From contig OZ018326.1 in NCBI GenBank assembly GCA_963969495.1, forward strand, positions 173,451,056 through 173,515,055: a stretch of DNA of 64,000 nucleotides, in the 5' to 3' direction. Position numbers and translations under genes: made by a program. The notes under the pieces were generated by a model. The model was not told the origin of the DNA, searched no databases, and saw only the letters and a list, made by a program, of their open reading frames with translations. Below, one piece after another: positions 1-11,239 of the stretch. This DNA comes from Ceratothoa steindachneri. Taxonomy: Eukaryota; Arthropoda; Malacostraca; Isopoda; Cymothoidae. How positions within the stretch are numbered: the stretch's first letter is position 1; each line of letters begins with the position of its first letter.

Positions 1-528
1 CTCCTGGTTGAGGCTACTCTCGACTACTCCTCCCTCAAGTCCGAATTATTATCGGCGGTTAATATGAATCCTGATTACTATAAGTCAAAGTTCCGCCAGG
101 CGAGAATTATCCGCAGCCAGACCTACCGTCAATTTGGATTCACCCTCCAGAGCACTTCCGAGTTTTGTTTGTACTTAGCAAAAGTCAACCGCGACTATGA
201 CTCCCTAATATATTTCGATCTACGGGATCAGTTGATGGCTGCACTACCGTCTGAAATCCGCGCATTCGTGAAGGAGAGACGCGTGTCTTCCTTCAAGGAA
301 TGCACAGAAGAAGCGAATGTGCACATCTCAAGCCACCAGCTTTACCTGAAAGACCTAAAGAAGTCTCATCCCCCATCACCCAAATGTAAAAATAACATCT
401 TCAAATTTCCCCCAAAGAATTCACCCAAGTTTGTGAAGGTACATGGTCCCTTTAAACCCAAGTACCATTCCCCGCCTGAATTGAGGGATATTAAGCCCGT
501 CATATATAATCCCCGAGCGTTGGATTAA
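1..528 (+). pseudogene. gypsy-1 Gag (capsid-like) fragment, 5' end outside window
   Basis: Open in frame from the first base of the window, so the start lies upstream. The protein has a short helical capsid/SCAN-like stretch (DLRDQLMAALPSEIRAFVKE near residues 75-95 from the window start) followed by a basic, proline-rich tail with many Lys-Pro-Lys patches. Gag of Ty3/gypsy elements packages element RNA in virus-like particles in the cytoplasm. The assignment rests mainly on context: a zinc-knuckle remnant follows at 541 and an aspartyl-protease remnant at 807, then integrase and RNase H, all on the same strand. The reading frame ends at 528 and the next domains lie in shifted frames, so this is a decayed copy. 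Confidence 0.6.
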
Positions 529-534
529 CCTCTT

Positions 535-1121
535 ATGCCCATAATTTGTTTCTCCTCCGGAGTTTCCGGCCATGTGGGGACCCACTGTCCCCCAAACTCG
601 CAATTTCGTTCTGCTCCTAGTCATCAAGTACACCAAATAAGTGCCTCTCTCTCTCATCCGGCCGCTCGCCCTGAAACACCAGCAATTCCCACAAAGAGCA
701 GTTGCCCGCACAGCAAGTTAATTTCCTTTTCAACAAAAGCTTCCACGATGGGCTTTTGTTCGAAAATGGGAGTGTTAATGGTCGCCGAGTGTCAAGTCTC
801 GTAAGAGACACCGGATGCACTTGCTTCGTCGTTTCTGAAAAGTTGATCCCTCAAGTGGGGCCCGACCACAATAAATTCGCCGTAGATTATGACTACTTGG
901 GACATGCAAATTGGGTCCCCGTGGTCTGCTGCTATCTCGAATGCGAATACTTCACTGGTTGGGCAGAATTGATAGCAGCCATCCTTAAATTCTGCGCCGT
1001 GTTTATCATTCAGAGCCTGCAGCTCTCCTCTACCCTCGTCGCTCAGCCCGTCATCACGATGGCCCAAGCGCTAAAGGACACCGTTCTCTTTATTTCTTTA
1101 GAAGCCCCTTGTGCTCCATAA
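535..1121 (+). pseudogene. gypsy-1 zinc knuckle and aspartyl protease remnant
   Basis: A CCHC-type knuckle is recognisable just after 540 as CFSSGVSGHVGTHC. The second cysteine has become serine, so it would not coordinate zinc normally. In another frame from 702 the sequence reads LVRDTGCTCFVVSEKL, with the retropepsin DTG triplet at 807-815. Retropepsins process the Gag-Pol polyprotein inside the particle. No flap or C-terminal ILG-type motif is clear, and the frame changes between knuckle and protease. The order Gag, knuckle, protease is normal for Ty3/gypsy; what follows (integrase next) is not. Confidence is moderate because a single DTG motif carries the protease call. Confidence 0.6.
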
Positions 1122-1337
1122 TTTGCTGCCCTTCAAAACAAGACTTTTGCAACCGCCCAAAAGGAATGCCCTACTCTTCAGTCCTAGTGGGAAAAAGCGA
1201 GAAGTAACGAACGTGGATCTGCTCGCGGTCAAAGGGAACTCGCCTACCTCATTAGTGACGAATCCTTTATCGCTCCTGTTTGGCTGAAAGTAAAACCTCC
1301 ACTCGCTCACTGTGTATTTCCCAGTCCCATGTTCCCT

Positions 1338-2345
1338 GAGTTCTCATTACAGTCACAACTAAGCGTCTGAAAAAATCTTCCGTTATTTATTCTAGCCCGG
1401 TAATGCCAAAGAAATAACCGAGTTATGCAGTTCGTGTGACATTTGCCGGAAGACTACAGCAAAAGGGCGAACACCACCTGCCCATCTCCAGAGGACATCG
1501 ATTGTCTCGGAGCTTTTTTTTAAAGTTGCCATTGATCTAATTGGCCCAATTCACCCTCCGTCTAGGGAAGGACAATCGTACGTCCTCCCTCTTGTTGACT
1601 TTGCAATGAGATTCCCGAAGCAGTCCCCCTCAAAAAAGTGATAGCATGACTTGTGCGGAGGCCCTTATTTTATCTTTTCCTATGTCCGCATCCCAAAAGA
1701 GATCTTATGCGATAGAGGTAGACAATTCATCTTTGAGCTAATGGAACACGTCGGCAAGCTCCTTAGGATCAAGCCCTTGTTCACCTATCCTTTTCACCCC
1801 GCCGCTAACGGTGTCTGGGAAAAGTTGAATGGCACTCTGAAGACTATTCCGAAAACTTATGCCATGTTCAGATCCAAGAATGGTATTGATATCTTCCGGT
1901 TGTCCTGCTCCACTGCAGAGAAATACCACACAGACCTTTGAGATTTGCCCCCTTTGAGCTCTTGTATGACCGAAATGTATGCGGATAAATGAGCATTTTG
2001 AATGAACTTTTCTCTAATCTCAGCCTGGATGAGGAGATCAAGTCTTCTTATTCTTAAGGTGCTAGATCTTCTGAACCGCTTCGAAGAATGGCTAATATAC
2101 ATAGCCTACAAAAATTCGGAACTAATTTAGAAAAATTTAGGACCTATTTTAACTTTAGCTTCAAAGAAATGCGATTCAAGCCCGGTGAAGAGGTGCTGCT
2201 CCTCCTACCCACGGATTCAAGCAAGCTCTTGTCCCAATAGAAAGAACTTTTCCCAATCCTAGAGGCGCACAGTCCCGTAGATTAATTAATACAGAGCCCC
2301 TCAGGAACAAGTTGTTTCATGTGAATATGCTTAAGCGCTATCACT
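1338..2345 (+). pseudogene. gypsy-1 integrase remnant, upstream of the RT/RNase H part
   Basis: The HHCC zinc-binding module is readable: His codons at 1345 and 1354 (HYSHN), Cys codons at 1426, 1435 and 1444 (CSSCDIC). The catalytic core follows with VAIDLIGP (Asp codon 1534), ILCDRGRQF (Asp 1711) and NGVWEKLNG (Glu 1819). The last two are 36 codons apart, which matches DD35E. A basic C-terminal segment resembling the gypsy integrase tail follows near 2165-2340. Integrase inserts the element cDNA into host DNA. Several frameshifts and stops (for example near 1640 and 1940) kill the gene. Its position before the RT/RNase H remnant matches Gmr1-like elements and not canonical Ty3/gypsy. Confidence 0.8.
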
Positions 2346-3160
2346 GCCGCGAATGAATTAACAATATAATTGCCCTTGACGAAGAGGCAGTAATGGAAGA
2401 CTCTCATCTATCTGAGCATATTAATTTAATCCAAACTGTATGTGTCGAAGCGGCTGAAAACTACTCTCTCCCTTCACTCCCCGGTTTCCGTGTTAACTCT
2501 ACCACGGAACTCGATTTAAATCCCCTGTTGGAACCACCTCAGAAGACGCATTTGGCTGTTTTGTTAGCTAAATTCGCCGATGTGTTTGTGAAAGGCCTGG
2601 TTGCTTTTTGTATTTTGAGTATGATATAGAGCTAGTCCCGAATTTCGCTTCCTTAGCGTCCGCCTTTTTCTCCCTACTAAAGAAACGTTCCCTGGACCCC
2701 ATTGCATGGAACCCCAAAGAGACCGCCCACTTCCATCAGCTGAAAGAAAGACAAACATCAGTTCTCGGGAGTCCTGCGACTCCCGAATACGAACCAACCT
2801 TTTGGGATACGAACGGACGCTTAAAATGAAGGCATTGGTCACGTCTTGCTCCAGTATGAAGAAGACGGCGGCAGTTCCCCCATTGCGTCCGCTAACCGGA
2901 TGCTCTCGTCACGCGAAAGGAACTATTCGGTCATAGAACTTGAAGCTCTAGCGATCGTATGGAGTGTAGAAAAATTCCAAATATATTTGTTAGGTAAGGA
3001 GTTCGTGATCGAAACCGATCATCGCCCATTGGCTTATGCTTATGCGTTTGAGTTTACTTCTAATAGAATATTAATTCAGAATAAGGTACATTAAAGGGAC
3101 ATAAAACTGTATTACAGACTGTCTAAGTAAGAATCGCACTCTTTATTAAGCGATCAAATG
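2346..3160 (+). pseudogene. gypsy-1 RT N-terminal stub joined to RNase H
   Basis: From 2393 a leader ends in LLAKFADVF (near 2570-2588), the sequence that normally precedes the reverse transcriptase fingers. The text then jumps to a segment resembling the RT thumb/connection (PNFASLASAFFSLLKKRS, near 2638) and continues through RNase H-like motifs: VIELEALAIVW near 2933 and FVIETDHRPLAY near 3002, then a decayed IKGT..CITDCLS tail near 3090-3140. The whole palm, including the YxDD box, is missing between about 2595 and 2625. RNase H would degrade the RNA strand during reverse transcription. Frame changes near 2620 and 2830 add to the decay. Gypsy-2 shows a similar gap. Confidence 0.75.
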
Positions 3161-5103
3161 ATACCTGCCTCATTAAATTGGTGCAAATTATAAACTACAT
3201 ATTAAAATTCTAAAAATTAAATCAAAGTTAGAATCTGTTTCATTTATTATTTTATAACCATTAATTCAGCAAACTTTGGTTCAAATTTTGGTATAGTAAG
3301 GATCATGATCAAGAGTTTGTTGGGGCATTTACCTGAAAGAGGATTAGTAGTTTTAATAACTAGTTCATAGTAGTGATGCTCATCGGTATATGTCTTCTTT
3401 AGGTGTGACAATGTTATATTTTGTGTATATTGAAGGAGATTGTGCAATATTGGTATCAAGGTAACTTATGTATTTTTCAGTGGCTGGATAGGTTTATGGC
3501 ATCGAGAGTGCAAGAAAAGTAGGCCTGTTTCACCCAAAGTGCACGATAGGTAGTCCTATTTATGAACCTCTACAAAGGGATGCTCGATGGATCTATGAAA
3601 TCGTGAAATTGAGCACACACATCAATGAATTAGGTCATATGCCATGCTGTAAGTAGTAAACCAATGTAAAATAGCGAAATACTTATATCGCAACTATACA
3701 TTTATTAGGGAAAGCGTAAGAAAGGTAATATGCCATGCTGTAAGTAGTAAACCAATGTAAAATTGCGAAATACTTATATCGCTACTATACATTTATTAGG
3801 AAAAGCATGAGAAAGACAAGCTAATAACTGGTTTTATACTCAGCCACACACATACATATACACAAAGGAGCAGCTGCGAGACGAAAAGATAACAATGCTT
3901 GATAACAAGGATTGCCAGGCGAATGCAAAGTGATATATGCTTCGACTGGTTGAGTTCTCGTGAAAGTGTCAAACGAAAAGGAATCTTTCTATCTTGACAG
4001 GATTGGCCAGTTCGATCTGAAAATATTTAGAACTAATATGGGAACGTACACACCTCTAGGCAACTCCGTTCAACGGTCAACAGAGAAACTAACAAATGTG
4101 TTTCCGATTATTAGCTCCGCCCCGCGCCTTGAGAAGAAAATAAAGAGGTCACACCATCATTAAGGAAGGAACTATGAATAAACGAACGTAAACATTATAG
4201 GGAAAGTTTAGTCATTTGGACGGCTATACATCAAGTATAGCATTCGTCCTCTAGTCCCTTTATTATTATTAGTGTCTCGTCATCCTGCTTCCAGCCTAAA
4301 ATTAATAAGGCCTCAAGAGGTACGCCTGGTTACCTTTTATGGAATTGTCTTGTCCAAGGAATAAGGCTCTATGGCCGGTGAACCCTAGAAGGATGGAGCA
4401 GTTAGAGGAAGTTTGGTGAACTCTTCATCGAAGATAAAGAGTATGCCACCTCAACCATTGGTCTAGTGACCCCTCCAATACCAAAACTAGTCACCTCTCA
4501 AGATCAACTATAGGTATTACGTTGGGGAATTCTGGGTTGTATAGGTATAAAAGTGTGGTTATATAATTTATAGGCAAGGTATTTTTAATCGTTACAATGG
4601 AGACCATTTCCTCGTCAGTTGCCGTTCTTACTATATCATGAACAATATTTTGGGTACCGACAATGTTGTAGATTATGGCTTTGGCTATCGCAGTTAAAGC
4701 AATGAATGTATGGGGTGGATTGCTTGGTCTGATTGAATCTCGGCATTTATAAGTGGTCTGGATGAAGGAGTAAGAGTTCTGTATTTTCGTTCTGGTTAGT
4801 TATGGATCAGATTTATTTGTCTCTCCCTGTCTTACTTTGCAGGCATGCTTAGGTAAATATCTAAAAGTTGTAAAATCCTATGACCAGGAGCTACTGCCAA
4901 ATTTTGATAGAAGGGGCTAGCAGTTAGTAAATTATATGATATGGAGTGAATGCGATATTAAATTGTTTTGCGCAACCTTACATGGCAACTTATAGAATGA
5001 TTTATAAAATCGTTAAATCTTCGTTCTCATCCTTTACCAACAAGCTTGGAGTAGGCACATATCATTTTAAGGGGCTGGCTCTGTACTGAGAGCATTTCTT
5101 TCT
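3161..5103. repeat. AT-rich spacer with a 91-bp tandem duplication at 3635-3816
   Basis: No convincing coding region. Two copies of a 91-bp unit lie head to tail at about 3635-3725 and 3726-3816 (shared core GCCATGCTGTAAGTAGTAAA) with few differences, so the duplication is fairly recent. The rest may hold the 3' LTR of gypsy-1, but I found no second LTR copy in the window to prove it. Confidence 0.6.
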
Positions 5104-5211
5104 TTAGGATCCATAAATCTACGATCCTAAATTATTTCTTCTAGGATCCATAAATCTCCGATCCTAAATTATTTCTTTAGGATCCATAAATCTAAGATCC
5201 CAAATTAGTTT
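5104..5211. repeat. Three tandem copies of a 36-37 bp unit
   Basis: The unit begins AGGATCCATAAATCT and recurs at 5106, 5143 and 5179 with minor substitutions. Each unit contains a small imperfect palindrome (AGGATC...GATCCT). Confidence 0.85.
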
Positions 5212-5953
5212 CATGAGATCCTGTACTGTGTTTTCCATAAGAAAATCCTGGTTATGATATTCGATCCCTAGTGGTACTTTGAATTCTATAAAGCTACTAT
5301 TAATTTTTCTTTTAAATGGTAGTACGTTGTTAAAAAACAACAAGAATCGACTAAAATTAATGTGAGTTGGAAGATGATTAGTTGACGAAGGAGTGTTGAG
5401 TATGGATGCGACAAAAATGATAAATGTTGTATCACGGGCTTTACGGTTAGTAAAGAAATCAGTAAGAGTAGTACTCTAAGCAGTGTTAGCCATTATGTTG
5501 TTATTTACTGAGCATAATGGATCGGAAAATGAAAGGAAGTTAAGGAAAACGGAAAACTTGATTAGGTGTTTTTACTGCCACTAATAGAGCATACTCCAAA
5601 TTTTAAAAATACGCTTGCAATGGACAAGAGAAAATTACCTGGCCAAAATCATAAAGTAAAAATTATATTATAAAAATGCATATAATAATATAATAGTTAG
5701 TTCGAACTAGATAAATCTTTCAAACTTAAATTATTTGTTGTCGGAAGTATCGAATTTCATTATTCGAAGATTACTGAGTAACGGACCACGCTGCTGAAAT
5801 AACAGCCTACCGGAGAGTCAAGTGAAGTTCCTTCCACTCTCAAAAGAGAGGTTATTTTGTAATAAGAGAATCAGGTTAATGTTGGGCTTATGCCTACCCG
5901 CGAATTTTGTAGGCGCGATGTTATAAATATCTTTATCTTTTTAAAAATACGCA
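5212..5953. other. AT-rich intergenic sequence, no gene seen
   Basis: No coding similarity, RNA gene or element terminus is recognised between the tandem repeat and the hairpin at 5954. Confidence 0.5.
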
Positions 5954-6035
5954 AATTTGCCCACATTAAGTAGTTAAAGAGATATATAGAGTATATTGTA
6001 GATATACTCTCTTTCACTACTTAATGGGGCAAATT
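5954..6035. repeat. Hairpin-forming inverted repeat, arms of about 33 bp
   Basis: The left arm (from 5954, AATTTGCCCACATTAAGTAG) is the near-exact reverse complement of the right arm ending at 6035 (ACTACTTAATGGGGCAAATT). A loop of roughly 15 nt separates them. Confidence 0.8.
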
Positions 6036-6500
6036 CATAATTTAGCATTAGAATTTAATGTTAGGCAATGGGGGGGGAGCATCCTTATTTTCCGTTTATG
6101 TATTTATCTTGAATCTTATCTTTATCGAATCTATTTACTTTCTGAATTTCCTCTATCTTTAAGTTGCCCCTTTAAACATTGTCTTCCATTTATATTGACT
6201 CCAGTATTCTTGTTGGCTTGGATAGTTCTTGATCTTCGATTTCTTTCTTGATGTATCTTCATTTACTTCCATTTATCTTGACTTCCGTATTCTTCTTAAT
6301 CTTGATGCATCTTCATTTTTTATTTCCAATTATCTTGGCGAATATGATTCCTTCTTGATTCTTGATGAGTTAGTCCTTGAATTCGTTTTCTTCCGTTTTT
6401 CTTTCTTGAGGCGATCCATTTATTTTGAGTCTTCTTGAGTGGTCCTTAAAGCGTTTTTCTTGATATTCCGTTTTCTTCTGGAGATTTCTTCATAAAAGTT
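6036..6500. other. Pyrimidine-rich sequence with degenerate repeats, no gene supported
   Basis: The + strand is rich in TTC/CTT. The phrase TTCC(A)TTATCTTGA recurs near 6184, 6267 and 6324 at uneven spacing. Open frames here contain only hydrophobic or low-complexity residues. Confidence 0.5.
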
Positions 6501-6502
6501 GT

Positions 6503-6576
6503 GGACTTTGAGTTTCGAACGCGGTACCTTTAGATCTAAACACCTATGCTCTTAGCCATTACATTACGGCTGCGTC
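6503..6576 (-). tRNA. tRNA-like sequence, probable pseudogene or SINE head
   Basis: On the minus strand an A-box-like segment (TGGCTAAGAGC) is followed by an anticodon-arm-like region (TTTAGATCTAAAGG, resembling tRNA-Phe or tRNA-Lys) and a B-box-like GCGTTCGAAACTC. Acceptor and T stems pair poorly, so a functional tRNA is unlikely. It could be the head of a tRNA-derived SINE. Confidence 0.4.
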
Positions 6577-7540
6577 CGTATTGAGTTGGTAATTTAATGG
6601 GCTATTTATATTATTGATTTGAAGGAATTTTTCTCTGATACATCTTCGCACCCCTACAAGGCTTTCAAATCAGGGATATTACGAGTCTTTTTATAAATTG
6701 CGGTGAGGTGGGATGCACCCTCTCCCTCAATTAAGCAGGTGTTGTATTTTGCAATTGCAATTGCAATGGCAAAACGAAAAATAACAAAGCACTTTTTCCC
6801 ACGAAAAACATTGTTTACATTAAAATACAATTGTTTTTAAACATATACATATATCAATTATCTAAAAATTCGAAGATGGGTTAAAATCCAATATTATAGG
6901 AGAGTCATAAGCAAATGAGAGCTTTAAATGCCTTATTGCTCCCGCACACACCAACCAACGTAGGAACTCCACATAATTGTCTGCCATCCATTACTTCGTC
7001 CTAACTATGACCGTTACTTCGTAAAAATCATAATCATAATTAGGGGCTCATGACGAAACGACTTTGAGGAATATCCTACAACGGAAAATCATGGGTCAGA
7101 AGTTTTTTCACTATTAATCATCCCTCTTAAGGAGCCCAACCTGATACATCCATCATCATCATCTATTTTGGAAGTACGCGAGCTAGTGACAAATTAGGTA
7201 ATTGGCACGAACATTCAGCCTAATTAAAAATAAAATAGTTTTCTACCAACAACGACTCATTAAAACGAAAGAGGAGTAAAAAGGCCATAAAAGATCAGAA
7301 AGAATCTCGTTAAGAGTGTCCCATTGACGGTCTCCCCATCACGCCCAACAGGTCGCAGCCAAAAGCAGTGTTATCTGCCCTAGAGTAAAAATCTTGGTAG
7401 GGGAACACTCCGTCCATGAAATAAAACAAGAAATCGAGAAGAATTATGTATGGGCAAAGGTCTGATAAGTAATCAATTTCGTTAACCACGCCTATGTGTT
7501 CAAGATAACCTTCGCTCAACGTAAAGTAGCCACAGACTAA
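6577..7540. other. AT-rich intergenic sequence, no gene seen
   Basis: Nothing beyond short A/T runs and a small GCAATT repeat near 6751. The 5' end of non-LTR copy A may lie near the right edge, but its border is not visible. Confidence 0.4.
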
Positions 7541-8260
7541 CTCCAGACCTTTAGTATGAAGATCCGAGGATAAAACATACAACAAAAGAAGTACTACAGC
7601 ATGCAAATGTGCTTTGTTTGCTACAAGTTTGAACAACAAACATCGACTACCTGTCCGCGAATGCTCCCCAGAAGGACACATCTTGGACAAATGCAAAAGG
7701 CACCCAGAAAAATTCCCTGAACTGCAAGGACGACCATCGGACAATGGCTCTAATTTGTTCCAAAATGAAGATCTTGAAAGGTAAGAAGGAGCCAAAAAGG
7801 CGCAACAGAACACTTACGTGAGCGCTCTCAAGAAATGTGGCGAGATCCAACCATTGAGGGCAGCTCCCACAGAAATAAGATCATCAGGTGATCTCAACGC
7901 ACTAATTCTCATTTGCATTATGCATTTAAATGTATCAAATGTCGTAAATTCTGGTTCTTTGAACGAGGCTTTAAATGCACTACTGAATGCAACTAAGCTT
8001 CTATCAGTAATTATCCCGGCAAACAGAGGAGGAAGAGGATGGAAAAGTAGATGATGAAGATAATACCCCTCCGGAAAGTGATGAGGGCTTTGCAGAGATA
8101 CTAAGGTGACGAAGAGTAAATCATAAAGTTCTAGTCCGGTTACAAAGAGCAAATAGACTGGACACACGAAATATTTCCCGCATTCTAAGGAAAAAAAAAC
8201 CCAAGACGAAACTCTAGTAAATAACACTACATCTTGCAATGAATCGCACTGAGGAATTTG
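7541..8260 (+). pseudogene. Non-LTR copy A, ORF1 remnant
   Basis: Across three frames the + strand resembles ORF1 of copies D and B. A zinc-knuckle start (QMCFVCYKFEQQ, near 7600) is followed after shifts by NALILICIMHLNVSNVVNSG from about 7896. The latter aligns with the conserved C-terminal ORF1 segment of copy D (LDLVMSVIHTHFVNIAEPGS, near 14320). ORF1 proteins of Jockey-like elements bind the element RNA. At least two frameshifts and several stops are present. An endonuclease remnant follows on the same strand, as expected for a non-LTR element. Confidence 0.55.
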
Positions 8261-8289
8261 GAAATCAAATTAAATGACTGGATGGCAAA

Positions 8290-9430
8290 AAATGAATCTT
8301 TAAGAAAACATACACAGGGAGATTGATGCAGAAGTCAACTTGATTTTGGAACATTGAATCAACAAGCGTAGATAATAAATGAATATTTGGAATTTCGATG
8401 TGTTGATGATGAATTACATATGTGATGCCAAGAGCAATTGTATGGATGCGCTATTGCAATTAAAAAAAAGGATAAAATACAAGCGATAGAGGTGAAAATC
8501 GACATAGGAAAGATGGTCATAGCCACCGGATACCAGCCGTCAAGGACAGACTATTTACCCCTTAAAGTCTCTCACTGGCCTATTTGGCAGAAGATCGCCT
8601 ACAAAAATAATGGAGGACCTGAATGCCATTTGTCAGGAGTCCACATACGGACCTGTGAGGAAATCGCTAGGAGCCTCGATACTTTGCTGGACGGAAACAT
8701 CGTCTAGCGAATTGCCCTAGACTTCCCATCTTTGTTAGAGGATGGTGTGCCAAGAACCAGATTTATATTTGAGGAATCTTTATCTGCCGTTTAAATCATA
8801 CTTGGAACTAGTCCAGGGAACACGTAATGATTTTATAGGGATCCTACGCACAATTAAAAGAAATCTTATACAATTTAGAGCCTTTGTTAGACAAAACTAC
8901 AAAAAACAGAATTGAAATCTTACGTACACCTGGTTGAGAACTCTCATCATACCACTTTGGAAAAGGTAATTCTCAAGGAGAGTAAGGAGCAACTTAACGA
9001 CCTTAGCAACCACCTAATCAACGAAAATAGAGCTCGAATTCCGAAATTCGAGTATAGCTTCATCTTATCATATAGATAGCTGGATCGAACACATGAACAA
9101 TTTATAACTTGAACTGAATTTACTATACGAACTTAACTTGAGAAACGTATTAATTTATTCAATAAACAAAGTAAAGAGATTAAAGAAAAGCTCAACCAGT
9201 TGATCCTCGAAAGACAGTGAAGAGGTGTGAAGATGCGATCGAAAACCTCCATCATGAATAATCTCCCAAAGATTTGTGTCCAAAAAATCAGGTGTCTGAA
9301 ATGATCAACTTGTAGAATGAAAAAAATACATATAAGAGACGTAGATGGAAACATCGAAACAGAACAAGAAAATATAAATGCAATATTTCGACGTGATACG
9401 GGAAAAAATTCAGTATAACTGAAGAGGAGA
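8290..9430 (+). pseudogene. Non-LTR copy A, endonuclease and inter-domain remnant, RT missing
   Basis: Around 8438-8707 the sequence reads as an APE-type endonuclease piece (YGCAIAIKKKDKI, then GKMVIATGYQPSRTDYLPLK). It matches the same region of copy B (FDGAAIAIKIGIKYKQ). A degraded LDFPSLLEDG at about 8720 corresponds to GPVFPTFVRG of copy B. Sequence near 9270-9430 keeps traces of the linker before the reverse transcriptase, but no RT follows, so the copy is truncated at its 3' side. The endonuclease would nick the target DNA to prime reverse transcription. Many stops occur. Confidence 0.5.
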
Positions 9431-10753
9431 GCGGCCACTATAATATAAATTGTGAAACACATTCTTACAAGTCTATCCGTCACATTCCACTAATCTCGGG
9501 TTTTGATTACTGCATGTGATATAGTTTTACCAGTTCGGGATGTCACATTGTTGGTGTTAAATTTAATGGACCAATGTTATGTCAAAAAATAGTTTACCAT
9601 TCTAATGCAATATTAGGGTTGAGTAATCCCTTCAAGATATCCCTTGTTTCCTTTAAAATTATTCTACGAGCACGAGTCATACTTTGGTGGTTCAATGAAA
9701 CGTTTTAGGGAGTGCCGCAAAATAGAAGCAGCGTTATATAGGATATATACTACATTGCCGTCCGTCATTTAAGTTCGATAAAAGGTGCGACCAGATTTCC
9801 GGGTCAGCTGTGTGCTATAAGCACGTTTCATCTAAATAATTAGTGTTGTTAGATGAGCTAGGGGTTTCACACTTTTTCTTGCCTATCTCATTCTGTGGTG
9901 AAGCATAATAAAAATCCATATCTATAGTTAGTATTACCTTCTGACCCAATTTAATGTGCCCTTCTCGAAAGTAGGATTCTGCCGATGATTCAGCGTTTTA
10001 TCTTTCCTAATTTTTTTTTTCAGCGAACTTTACATTGGCACCAATCCTGCAGCAATTTATTTAGTTTTCCTATGTATTTTAAGAAACCTAATATCTTTTT
10101 AATTTTTCATAAGGTTAAATGCATTTTAATATGTAATATCAAAACCACAATCATTTTTATGATTCGTAGTCTCTTTTACTGATATTTTGGCTTTTCGAGA
10201 TTTCACTACAAATAAAAACTACCATATATTATGATGGCAGAGATAAAGAACAGGGCATTTATTATATCTCATGCGAAATTTACGATCAAATATACATTGG
10301 CGAAAGCATTAGATTCTCCAAGAGAGGAAACGAACACAAATGCTACATGTGCCGTGGAAACCTATCATATAGCTTGTTCCCACACATGTCAAATGAAAAC
10401 CATTCAATCGACATTGACAATGCCAAAATATTTTATAATTCTCACAACTACATATATAGAGGGTGCGAAATCTAATAGATTATATTGTTATAATGGAAAT
10501 TTCAAACTGTAACTCTTCAAAAGGGCAATTCAACACTAATCCCCTGATAAGCAGAAAACTCGTCAGGCCTCTGATTAAAAATGCCGAAGCTCCATATTGC
10601 AACGCTCCCCCGCCTTAATTACATTCTAACTTGTAAATTGGTGTATCCTTAGGCTAATCATCTGTCTGTATTCACTAGTTTGCCAGCGATTATAGATGAA
10701 GGAAGTCTCTGTAGAAATCAAATCTAACACTGTGGTTTCTTTCCTGCATATAT
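9431..10753. other. AT-rich sequence, no gene supported
   Basis: Open frames at 9985-10182 and 10231-10512 show no recognisable motif and have AT-rich codon use like the surrounding DNA. No element ends were found. Confidence 0.4.
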
Positions 10754-11042
10754 ATATAGTACAAGAGAAAATAAGAATTGGACGTGAAGGAGCAAATCAG
10801 ACAAGAAACCGGAGTTTTTTTAAAGGCAAGAGAAAGGGACATTAGAAGAATATCCAGAATCAAAGGGAGCAGAGGGCGGCACAGTGAAGGCGATCCTATA
10901 CCGAGAAGACAGAAATAACGCCAGGGGTAAAAAGTTTTGAATTCCTGGCCGGGACTCGAACCCGGGTCTGCTAATTGCCGGTCAGATGCTTCACCGCCAA
11001 AATATCCTTCGCGTCCAATTCTTATTTTCTCTTGTACTATAT
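10754..11042. mobile_element. 289-bp inverted-repeat element (MITE-like)
   Basis: The 31 bases at 10754-10784 (core TAGTACAAGAGAAAATAAG) are the perfect reverse complement of 11012-11042. Pairing continues inward for about 8 more bases (GACGYGAAGGA). The outer flanks are TA-rich. The interior holds a tRNA-like sequence on the minus strand and no protein gene, so mobility would need factors supplied in trans. A fold-back SINE is an alternative reading. Confidence 0.75.
10941..11010 (-). tRNA. tRNA-like sequence inside the inverted-repeat element
   Basis: Read on the minus strand, TTGGCGGTGAAGCATCTGAC resembles an A box and D arm. Near the other end CCCGGGTTCGAGTCCCGG forms a perfect T-arm hairpin containing a consensus B box (GGTTCGAGTCC). 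The anticodon arm is imperfect and no acceptor stem pairs, so it is likely a tRNA-derived internal Pol III promoter and not a working tRNA. Confidence 0.55.
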
Positions 11043-11174
11043 GTATTTATAGTAAGCTACACCAGGCTTCTGCATCTTTCTTTCTGTCTTCAAATTTTAT
11101 TTGAAAGACAGAAAATAAAAATGGCATAGCCATGTGGTGGTTGTATTATCACCCGCAGATCCTGTAGTTGCTTT

Positions 11175-11177
<3 letters not shown>

Positions 11178-11239
<62 letters not shown>

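Noticed and set aside
3247..3459. 70-codon minus-strand open frame after gypsy-1
   Set aside because: No family resemblance, AT-driven codon use and no context; treated as chance.
7310..8239. Open frames of 167 and 141 codons on the minus strand
   Set aside because: They are antisense to the ORF1 remnant of non-LTR copy A and show no motif of their own.
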